NCBI GenBank assembly: GCA_028714595.1
Contig: JAQTMD010000036.1
Span: 1 to 11,128 of the forward strand
Source: Candidatus Omnitrophota bacterium
Lineage (GTDB): Bacteria; Omnitrophota; Gorgyraeia; Gygaellales; Profunditerraquicolaceae
Length of the DNA stretch: 11,128 nucleotides
Direction of reading: 5' to 3'
The translations under genes were made by a program, and so were the position numbers. The notes beneath the pieces are model-generated. The model worked only from the letters and a program-made list of their open reading frames with translations. It had not been told where the DNA came from and did not search any database. How positions within the stretch are numbered: position 1 is the stretch's first letter; every line of letters begins with the position of its first letter. Shown here piece by piece: positions 6,859 to 11,128 of the stretch.

Positions 6859-6921
6859 AAAGGGGACAGTTTTCATTTTCCCGGCACGTTCTGCCGCGAG
6901 AAAAATGAGAACTGTCCCCTT
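6859..6921. repeat. REP/BIME-like palindromic element (GGGGACAG type)
   Basis: Two about 20-bp arms (6860-6879 and 6902-6921) are inverted copies with a single mismatch, both ending outward in AAGGGGACAG. The centre holds a second small stem, CGGCA/TGCCG (6882-6886 and 6892-6896), round a 5-base loop. This build resembles the short palindromes moved by REP-associated tyrosine transposases (IS200-like TnpA-REP). No transposase is present here, so it would be a non-autonomous copy. It fills the gap between the signalling operon's end and the tRNA-Leu 3' end, and as RNA could also act as a transcription-ending hairpin for either. Confidence 0.65.
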
Positions 6922-6928
6922 CATATAT

Positions 6929-7016
6929 TGGTGCGAGGAGAGGGAGTTGAACCCTCACAGCTTATGCAGCCAACAGCCCCTCAAACTGTCGCGTCTGCCA
7001 ATTCCGCCATCCTCGC
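6929..7016 (-). tRNA. tRNA-Leu (anticodon GAG)
   Basis: A class II tRNA of 88 bases on the minus strand, including the encoded CCA. The acceptor is GCGAGGA/TCCTCGC, followed by A and CCA. The D-loop segment TGGCGGAATTGGCAGACGCG is typical of bacterial tRNA-Leu. The anticodon stem ACAGT/GCTGT encloses the loop TTGAGGG, giving GAG (reads CUC and CUU). There is a long variable arm with stem GGCT/AGCT, and the T arm is GAGGG-TTCAACT-CCCTC. Confidence 0.96.
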
Positions 7017-7051
7017 AAATCAGTCGTTTCCATCAGAATTGAGTACCCTCT

Positions 7052-7080
7052 ATTCTAATACGTCCCTCTGCCTTTCGCAA
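7052..7080 (-). promoter_or_regulatory. Sigma-70-type promoter of tRNA-Leu
   Basis: On the minus strand, TTGCGA (7080-7075) and TAGAAT (7057-7052) are separated by 17 bp. The predicted start near 7045 gives a leader of about 29 bases before the tRNA, the same as for tRNA-Glu. Confidence 0.55.
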
Positions 7081-7104
7081 GGATTTTCCTCGTGGTAAAA
7101 AAAT

Positions 7105-7118
7105 AAATTTGCAAATTT
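7105..7118. repeat. 14-bp perfect palindrome AAATTTGCAAATTT
   Basis: A perfect 14-bp self-complementary sequence in the AT-rich gap between the tRNA-Leu promoter and the riboswitch. It overlaps the candidate -35 box at 7109-7114 of the riboswitch transcript, so it could be an operator. Being AT-rich, it could also be chance. Confidence 0.4.
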
Positions 7119-7137
7119 GCCATCCATCGTGCATACT
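7109..7137 (+). promoter_or_regulatory. Candidate promoter of the riboswitch transcript
   Basis: TTGCAA (7109-7114), a 17-bp spacer and CATACT (7132-7137) would start transcription near 7144, about 20 bases before the aptamer's first stem. Both boxes match consensus at only 4/6. The better -35 match TTGACA at 7152-7157 was not chosen, because it has no good -10 and would start inside the aptamer. Confidence 0.4.
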
Positions 7138-7164
7138 TTAGTTAGAAGCACTTGACAATCCGGT

Positions 7165-7253
7165 CTTGACCTACTGATAAAGGCAAACTAGCAGCAATGC
7201 TGGGACGCAAAGCCTCCGGTCCTTACGGGACAGCGGGGCTGCCACAAGGTAAG
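7165..7253 (+). promoter_or_regulatory. Class I cyclic-di-GMP riboswitch aptamer (GEMM-I)
   Basis: The core GGCAAACTAGC, then CTGGGACGCAAAGCCTCCGG, then AGCGGGGCTGCC, matches the GEMM-I consensus: a GCAAAC tetraloop-receptor stem, the GGACGCAAAGCCTCCGG core and the GCGGGGxxxCC end. Closing stem P1 pairs 7165-7172 (CTTGACCT, one bulged G) with 7247-7253 (AGGTAAG). The G at 7183 corresponds to the G that pairs with one guanine of cyclic-di-GMP (G20 in the Vibrio cholerae Vc2 structure). It is not the A that marks the cGAMP-preferring GEMM-Ib variant. The aptamer sits directly ahead of an intrinsic terminator and the exported-protein gene at 7350. Confidence 0.93.
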
Positions 7254-7259
7254 CGGATA

Positions 7260-7289
7260 CCCTAAGCACTGCTTAGGGTTTTTTATTTT
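7260..7289 (+). terminator. Intrinsic terminator of the riboswitch expression platform
   Basis: CCCTAAGC (7260-7267) and GCTTAGGG (7271-7278) form a perfect 8-bp stem with a 3-base loop, followed by TTTTTTATTTT. The 3' arm's GCTTA can pair instead with TAAGC at 7250-7254, and TACC at 7258-7261 with GGTA at 7248-7251. Both alternatives use the 3' strand of aptamer stem P1. Ligand binding that locks P1 should therefore favour the terminator (an OFF switch), though these alternative pairings are short. Confidence 0.85.
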
Positions 7290-7290
7290 A

Positions 7291-7339
7291 CCCTGGCGCG
7301 GTTTGCCTTTTTTAAAATCGTGCCGGGGTTTTATTTTTT
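7291..7339 (+). terminator. Second terminator-like hairpin upstream of the exported-protein gene
   Basis: CCCTGGC (7291-7297) pairs with GCCGGGG (7322-7328), seven pairs including one G-U, and is followed by TTTTATTTTTT. The loop is large (24 bases) and contains its own T-run, so it is a weaker candidate than the hairpin at 7260-7289. It ends just before the GGGAG Shine-Dalgarno at 7341-7345, so it could also affect ribosome access. Confidence 0.35.
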
Positions 7340-7349
7340 CGGGAGCGCC

Positions 7350-7910
7350 ATGAAAAACCCGCTTAAATGGCTCACAATTGCAATTATCATAACGGCTTTC
7401 ATCATAAGCAGTTACAGCTCTATCTCAGCTGAGAGCCTCCCGGTCATAGCGTTTTCTCAGCCTGCGGGGCCCCAATTTCTTTATGCGCAGCCGCACCTGT
7501 GGAGATATTTACGCTCAGGCCTGAATTATCTGGAGAGCCCCCAGCCGCTTGACCCTCCCGAGGCCGTCTTGCCAAGCTATGTGCACCCGGATTATCGCGG
7601 TTTTGGGGCCTACGGGTTCAGCCCGGAGGCCTATGAAGACGTGCAGCGGGTGTATCCCTTTTTCCAGGGTCATCCCTGGCAGGAAATCCTGCGCTCTGCG
7701 GCTTTGTATGACCTGGCCAATCAGGCCTTTGCCGATTTGCTCCTGAAGAATTTGCAGGAGTATCTGCCTGAGGCAGCGACCGAAGAAGAAATCTTTGACG
7801 TCCTGCACCAGGCCTGGAATCTGGGATTAAGCGGGTTCAAGCGGGGAGGGAAGACGGTTTCATCGAGGATGCGCCGCGCAGAGGAATTCAAGCGGCGCAG
7901 GAACTTTTAA
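7350..7910 (+). CDS. Exported protein of unknown function under cyclic-di-GMP riboswitch control
   Basis: I do not recognise this 186-residue protein. It opens with a clear signal peptide: Lys/Asn-rich start, hydrophobic core at about residues 7-21 and a small-residue region with likely cleavage near SISA-ES (about 28). The mature part has an aromatic- and Pro-rich segment (about 40-115, including HPDYRGFGAYGFSPEAYEDVQ), then predicted helices (about 110-165, with ILRSAALYDLANQAFADLLLKNL) and a very basic tail (MRRAEEFKRRRNF). There are no Cys pairs and no second membrane segment. The ATG at 7350 is preferred over an upstream GTG at 7320, which would fall inside the second terminator-like hairpin; GGGAG at 7341-7345 supports it. 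The riboswitch and terminator upstream show that cyclic-di-GMP controls its synthesis, which suggests an envelope, adhesion, motility or cell-wall role. Its stop overlaps that of the convergent SET gene. Confidence 0.75.
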   Translation: MKNPLKWLTIAIIITAFIISSYSSISAESLPVIAFSQPAGPQFLYAQPHLWRYLRSGLNYLESPQPLDPPEAVLPSYVHPDYRGFGAYGFSPEAYEDVQRVYPFFQGHPWQEILRSAALYDLANQAFADLLLKNLQEYLPEAATEEEIFDVLHQAWNLGLSGFKRGGKTVSSRMRRAEEFKRRRNF

Positions 7911-8431
7911 CGTTTTGCACGCCTATCGATCTTCTCCTGGATATACCAGGAAAAATACCCCCTGTATTTTCTCTGCAGCGAAGGCTTCCTCCAATCATCA
8001 GTCGTAACAATCTTCCGGCAGTTCTTTGCACCGCACTGACAGGCAAACGAACAGGCAAAATCGGCGTCGGTCATGCAGTAATCATAGGTGACCTCTTCTC
8101 CGGCACGGATATTCTTCATCGCCACCATCATGATGTGTCCTTTGATGCCTGCATTGGGGTTGCAGCTATGATTGAAAAAGTCGTCGTCTTCAAGGCCGCC
8201 TTTCGTGCAGGAGACGAGGTAAAATCCATCGGCGAGCTTCGTGGCATAATTTTCGATGTCTTTGAAAATCTTTCTGGAAAGCCTCTTGAATTCCTTTTCG
8301 GTGATGATATGTCCGCCCCAGACAGCGATGACCTCTCCTTTTTTTATCGTCGAGCGCGCAAAGACGCCCCGGCGGTCGATGCCGGAACGCTGCACCTTCA
8401 CTTTATCGGTCATATACGAGTGTTCAAGCAC
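7907..8431 (-). CDS. SET-domain protein lysine methyltransferase
   Basis: SET-domain enzymes transfer a methyl group from S-adenosylmethionine to protein lysines. The 174-residue product is nearly all SET domain: the N-terminal strand SGIDRRGVFARSTIKKGEVIAV (about 16-37), the pseudoknot motif FFNHSCNPN (85-93) that forms the SAM and lysine sites, and GEEVTYDY (111-118) with the catalytic Tyr. A Cys-rich post-SET segment, ACSFACQCGAKNCR, has Cys127, 131, 133 and 138 and probably binds zinc. All the key residues are present, so it should be active. A GTG at 8431 overlaps the upstream stop by 8 bases and implies translational coupling; the ATG at 8413 would start exactly at the conserved domain, but neither has a strong Shine-Dalgarno. 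It ends the polyamine gene cluster, and its substrate is unknown. Confidence 0.88.
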   Translation of the reverse strand: MLEHSYMTDKVKVQRSGIDRRGVFARSTIKKGEVIAVWGGHIITEKEFKRLSRKIFKDIENYATKLADGFYLVSCTKGGLEDDDFFNHSCNPNAGIKGHIMMVAMKNIRAGEEVTYDYCMTDADFACSFACQCGAKNCRKIVTTDDWRKPSLQRKYRGYFSWYIQEKIDRRAKR

Positions 8432-9419
8432 GGCTGATCTCGATCCCTTCTCTTCTGACTCCGGTAATCAAAGCATCGAATACGCCGTCGTCCTTACCCA
8501 GCTCTTCCATGAACAGCAAACCCTTTTGCCTGATCCTTCCGTCGAGCAGCAGCCTTCCCATCACTGCCGGCACCGACGCGGTGATCTTTTGCATGGAATT
8601 AAGCGGCTCTTTTGCGCGGCCGGCGGCTTTTAGGAGCCAGCGTACGGTTGAACCCCGCCCCTTGATAGTCACCTCGGCAAAGGTGATGTTATCGTGAATC
8701 TTTGCCTCAAGCATCTGCTTTGTCCTGGCGAGGCTGTCTGAGGAAAGCAGGCCGTAGCTCTCCAGGAACCGGAAAAACTCCCTGAAGCCTCGCGGCCTGA
8801 CCACGCGCACGATGAACTTCCGGGGACGCACGGCTTCCAGGACGTTCTCAAAACCGCTGGCCACATAGTAACTTTCGGCGTCGATACCAAAAAACTTTTC
8901 TTCTTGAAAGCCGCCAAACGGCGGGAATTTCTTTTTCCTGCCGTTCGTTATCTGCCAGGAGGCAAGCCGGTGCTCCAGAACGATATCTTCGAAACACCAG
9001 AGGAAAGGGTAATAAGCTGCCCTCGGCGACAGCGAACCTGCCTTGACTTCCACCTCCCTGACAAAGCGATTGCCGCGAAATTCCTTCCCGAGGATACAAT
9101 TGACCAGGCCCGGAGAAAAGCCGCAGCCGGGAATGACCGTGATACCGGCGCGCTCGATCCGGTCGCGGTTACGCAGGTAAAACGGCGGGTCCACGTCGGA
9201 AATATCGATAAGGTTCTTCCTGTATTTGAGCGCAAGCACAAGGCCCCGCTCTCCCAACTCCCCTGCCAATGCCCCGACCAGCAGATCGCACGAGCCGGTA
9301 TCCCGGTCGCGGGATAAGAAGGAAACGCCTCCGACGGAATTGTCTTTCGCAAAATATGCGCGCGCGGCCCTGGCAATGCGGCCGGATCCCACAATTACAA
9401 CTTTAGATTTCCTGATCAT
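8424..9419 (-). CDS. Saccharopine-dehydrogenase-like NAD(P)-dependent oxidoreductase
   Basis: This superfamily includes saccharopine reductase, carboxynorspermidine and carboxyspermidine dehydrogenases, and homospermidine synthase, all of which handle imines of amino acids or polyamines. The 331-residue protein begins with a Rossmann loop VVIVGSGRIARAARAYF (7-23). It continues with DLLVGAL (45-51), NLIDISDV (69-76) and the family hallmark GCGFSPGLVN (98-107), then a catalytic/dimer domain with PFLWCFEDIVLEH and a segment ending GFENVLEA. The Rossmann part between the glycine loop and DLLVGAL is about 30 residues, clearly shorter than usual, and the total is shorter than the roughly 400 of saccharopine reductases. 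The ATG at 9419 lies 4 bases past the speE stop; an upstream ATG at 9452 inside speE gives a non-homologous extension. Position after speD-speE suggests polyamine chemistry. The exact substrate is not known. Confidence 0.78.
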   Translation of the reverse strand: MIRKSKVVIVGSGRIARAARAYFAKDNSVGGVSFLSRDRDTGSCDLLVGALAGELGERGLVLALKYRKNLIDISDVDPPFYLRNRDRIERAGITVIPGCGFSPGLVNCILGKEFRGNRFVREVEVKAGSLSPRAAYYPFLWCFEDIVLEHRLASWQITNGRKKKFPPFGGFQEEKFFGIDAESYYVASGFENVLEAVRPRKFIVRVVRPRGFREFFRFLESYGLLSSDSLARTKQMLEAKIHDNITFAEVTIKGRGSTVRWLLKAAGRAKEPLNSMQKITASVPAVMGRLLLDGRIRQKGLLFMEELGKDDGVFDALITGVRREGIEISRA

Positions 9420-9423
9420 CAGT

Positions 9424-10311
9424 TTAGAGTTGCCACAACTTGGGCATGACAAGACTCGCCTTGTGCATCGCAGGAGTGTAGTATTTGAGGCTTGCGGCTT
9501 TGTTGCCGAGGCGGGCCGCCAGACGCCGGGCGATCGTGGGTACGTTAACGGCGGCGGGATCGATCTTTTTGGATGCCATCATGAAGCAATATTCGCAGCC
9601 GCAGCTGTATGACGGCATGGGAAGGCGGACCGGATTCACCTGTCTGAATAATCTCTTAAGCTTTTCTGCCGTCGGCCTGATGATCAGGTCGAAATCCAGG
9701 AAGGGCCCGAGCTGGAATATGGCGATGCCGTCCCCGGTGAGCGACTCGTGAACAAGCCGGTAGAACGGCGCCTCGAACAGGACCTTGCCCGGCCCGACGG
9801 GGTCGGTCGAATCAACGATGATCACGTCAAAGAAATTCTTGTGCCGTTTGACGAACTGCCGGCCGTCTTCGATGAACACTTTTACTTTTTTATCCGAGAA
9901 ACTGCCCCGGGCGATGAAATCAAGATACTTCTTGGCGATACCGACGACTTCTTTGTCGATATCGACAAAATATATCTCCTGCAGTTTATGCTTGCGGGCC
10001 TCGCGCAGGACCCCGCCGTCGCCGCCGCCGATGACCAGTAACCGTTTCGGGGCAGGGTGGGACAACAGGGGGATATGAGTGATCACTTCATGGTAGATGA
10101 ATTCGTCGCTCTCGGACAGCTGGATGATGCCGTCGAGGGCGAGCATGCGGCCGAAGCCGCGGCTTTCGAACACCTGCATCTTCTGGAATTGGCTTCTCCC
10201 CTCGAAGAGGCGCTTATCGATATGAAAAGCGTCCATCTTGCAGCGGCGCACGCCCGGGAAAGAAGTCTCGATGAACCAGTCACTCGCATTCAGGCAGAAT
10301 TTCTTACTCAT
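9424..10311 (-). CDS. speE: Spermidine synthase (polyamine aminopropyltransferase)
   Basis: The enzyme transfers the aminopropyl group of decarboxylated S-adenosylmethionine to putrescine or a related amine, releasing methylthioadenosine. The 295-residue length is typical. Family marks are IIQLSESDEFIYHE (62-75), the nucleotide loop VIGGGDGGVLRE (93-104), VDID (117-120), EDGR (148-151), the catalytic VDSTDPVGP (166-174) and the C-terminal YYTPAMHKASLVMP (277-290). The loop that is usually Q(S/T)ES/DPW after the methyltransferase-like core reads FQLGPF here, so amine preference could differ. The ATG at 10311 overlaps the speD stop by 8 bases and has AGGGGA four bases upstream; a longer in-frame reading upstream from 10551 merely runs antiframe through speD. 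It sits between speD, which makes its co-substrate, and the saccharopine-dehydrogenase-like gene. Confidence 0.93.
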   Translation of the reverse strand: MSKKFCLNASDWFIETSFPGVRRCKMDAFHIDKRLFEGRSQFQKMQVFESRGFGRMLALDGIIQLSESDEFIYHEVITHIPLLSHPAPKRLLVIGGGDGGVLREARKHKLQEIYFVDIDKEVVGIAKKYLDFIARGSFSDKKVKVFIEDGRQFVKRHKNFFDVIIVDSTDPVGPGKVLFEAPFYRLVHESLTGDGIAIFQLGPFLDFDLIIRPTAEKLKRLFRQVNPVRLPMPSYSCGCEYCFMMASKKIDPAAVNVPTIARRLAARLGNKAASLKYYTPAMHKASLVMPKLWQL

Positions 10312-10693
10312 ACAGTCCCCTGTCAATATCTCTGACGCGGACTTTGGCGGGAAGGAACTTTCGTTTGAGGTATTCGAGGGCCTTGTGGGGCTGGGTGTGG
10401 CGGCCGCAGGTGAACAGGTCCACGGCGATGTAGTCGTGTTCCGGCCAGGTATGGATGGCGATGTGGGATTCGGCCAGGACAAGCACGCCGGTGATCCCCT
10501 GTCCGGGGAATTTATGGATGCAGCTTTTGAGGGGAGTATTCTTTGCCACATACGCCGCTTCGTAGAGTATGGTCTCCAATTCCTCCGGCTCCTCGACGAA
10601 GTGCTGCGGCGAGATGAAGTCCGCGATAAGGTGTACGGAATGCAGCGCTGTTTCTCTGACGATCTCTTTTCGTATCAGTTCTTTTGTCGGCAT
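10304..10693 (-). CDS. speD: S-adenosylmethionine decarboxylase proenzyme (bacterial class 1b)
   Basis: SpeD makes decarboxylated S-adenosylmethionine, the aminopropyl donor for SpeE. The 129-residue proenzyme cleaves itself between Glu75 and Ser76 in GVLVLAESHIAIHTWPE, turning Ser76 into the pyruvoyl cofactor. His81 and Cys96 (VDLFTCG) are the expected processing and proton-donor residues. The N-terminal HLIADF and the final RDIDRGLYE are also typical, and the length matches class 1b. The ATG at 10693 is preceded by TAGGGAG at 10705-10711 on the minus strand, with a rather long 11-base spacing. Its last codons overlap the speE start (ATGAGTAA), so the two are translationally coupled. A candidate promoter lies at 10746-10773, after the end of glnS, so the cluster may have its own start. 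Confidence 0.94.
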   Translation of the reverse strand: MPTKELIRKEIVRETALHSVHLIADFISPQHFVEEPEELETILYEAAYVAKNTPLKSCIHKFPGQGITGVLVLAESHIAIHTWPEHDYIAVDLFTCGRHTQPHKALEYLKRKFLPAKVRVRDIDRGLYE

Positions 10694-10719
10694 CGGGTGT
10701 TTTTCTCCCTATGAGGACA

Positions 10720-10741
10720 AGCATAATCCCGGTCTTATGCT
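10720..10741. repeat. Inverted repeat in the speD leader
   Basis: AGCATAA (10720-10726) and TTATGCT (10735-10741) form a perfect 7-bp inverted repeat with an 8-base GC-rich centre (TCCCGGTC). It lies just downstream of the candidate -10 box and about 27 bases before the speD ATG. It could be an operator at the start site or a 5'-leader hairpin; no U-run follows. Confidence 0.45.
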
Positions 10742-10745
10742 ATAT

Positions 10746-10773
10746 ATTGTAATGAATTCCCGCAAAAAATCAA
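10746..10773 (-). promoter_or_regulatory. Candidate sigma-70 promoter of the speD-speE cluster
   Basis: On the minus strand, TTGATT (10773-10768) and TACAAT (10751-10746) are separated by 16 bp; the -10 is a 5/6 match and the -35 a 4/6 match. The region 10741-10795 is markedly AT-rich compared with its surroundings, as expected for a promoter. Transcription would begin near 10739, at the inverted repeat. Confidence 0.5.
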
Positions 10774-10841
10774 TTTTTTTTACAAAATTTTTAAGCCCGC
10801 GCGCCTGAATTCCGTCGGAGCAATGCCGGTTTTGGCCTGCG

Positions 10842-11128
10842 CTAGAGTTTTTTTTCTATTTTTGCCCAGGTATCGCGCAGCGTGACCGTACGATTGAAGA
10901 CCAGCGTGCCGTTCGGCGATCGTGCCGCATCAACGACGAAATAGCCCATTCGTTCGAACTGATAGCGATCGCCGGGCCGGGCCTTGGCTAAGGCGGGTTC
11001 AAGCTTGCAGGATGAGAGTCTTTCCAGGGATGCGGAGTTCAGATTTACCGTGAATTCTTTGCCCTCGGGGACATCGGTGGGATCGCGCACGGTAAAGAGC
11101 GTATCGTACAGGTGCACGTCGGCCTCGA
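10842..11128 (-). CDS. glnS: Glutaminyl-tRNA synthetase, C-terminal part (5' end beyond window)
   Basis: GlnRS charges tRNA-Gln with glutamine in the cytoplasm. The visible 94 residues or so are its C-terminal anticodon-binding beta-barrel. VHLYDTLFTV, LNSASLERLSSCKLEPAL, ARPGDRYQFERMGYFVVD and the family-defining end GTLVFNRTVTLRDTWAKIEKKL are all characteristic. The frame is open to the right edge (EADVHLYD), so the gene enters from beyond 11128. It ends with TAG at 10842-10844, about 150 bases before speD on the same strand. I see no convincing intrinsic terminator in that gap, so some readthrough into the polyamine genes is possible. Its presence means this bacterium can make Gln-tRNA directly rather than only through the GatCAB route. 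Confidence 0.92.
   Translation of the reverse strand, partial: EADVHLYDTLFTVRDPTDVPEGKEFTVNLNSASLERLSSCKLEPALAKARPGDRYQFERMGYFVVDAARSPNGTLVFNRTVTLRDTWAKIEKKL

Noticed and set aside
6859..6921. CRISPR or phage attachment site beside tRNA-Leu
   Set aside because: There is only one inverted repeat, no spacer array, no integrase and no duplicated tRNA end in the window.
7152..7180. TTGACA at 7152-7157 as the riboswitch promoter -35
   Set aside because: The matching -10 position reads TGATAA, a poor fit, and transcription would then start within the aptamer and remove stem P1.
7165..7253. GEMM-Ib (cGAMP-preferring) riboswitch
   Set aside because: The selectivity position is G at 7183, as in cyclic-di-GMP binders, rather than A.
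9420..9452. Start of the oxidoreductase at 9452, giving MSCPSCGNSKL
   Set aside because: These codons are the end of speE in another frame; the conserved domain begins after the ATG at 9419. A CxxC zinc motif there would be spurious.
10312..10551. 80-residue N-terminal extension of SpeE
   Set aside because: It is the wrong frame of speD, rich in Ser and Pro, and unlike any aminopropyltransferase; the ATG at 10311 has AGGGGA just upstream.

Overview
This is a GC-rich chromosomal window with ordinary code-11 genes. It reads like an uncultured Gram-negative bacterium: there is an RND efflux pump with a periplasmic adaptor, a signal-peptide TPR protein, cyclic-di-GMP signalling, and a GlnRS of the bacterial type. 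The lineage cannot be fixed from the sequence; an Omnitrophota- or deltaproteobacteria-like organism is only a guess.

Layout. (1) 1-2069, plus strand: the C-terminal end of an RND permease, broken by an in-frame TAA, followed by its membrane-fusion adaptor. (2) 2082-3044, minus strand: tRNA-Glu(CUC), then a secreted TPR protein that appears to lie on the same transcript. (3) 3102-6846, plus strand: a promoter arranged back-to-back with the tRNA-Glu promoter drives a tight three-gene signalling operon of a FIST-domain sensor, a GAF histidine kinase and a response regulator with a GGDEF domain. (4) 6859-7349: a REP-like palindrome, tRNA-Leu(GAG) on the minus strand, then a class I cyclic-di-GMP (GEMM) riboswitch with a strong intrinsic terminator. 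(5) 7350-7910, plus strand: an unrecognised exported protein controlled by that riboswitch. (6) 7907-11128, minus strand: the end of glnS, then a compact four-gene set of speD, speE, a short saccharopine-dehydrogenase-like oxidoreductase and a SET-domain methyltransferase, with overlapping or nearly abutting reading frames.

How the genes may work together. The FIST/kinase/GGDEF operon probably turns an external or metabolic cue into cyclic-di-GMP, and the riboswitch 320 bp downstream reads cyclic-di-GMP to control a secreted protein. That would be a local synthesis-to-readout circuit, though the link is inferred from proximity. The speD-speE pair makes spermidine or a related aminopropylated amine. 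The coupled oxidoreductase and SET methyltransferase suggest an added, uncharacterised step in polyamine or lysine chemistry. These two modules are the most interesting parts of the window.
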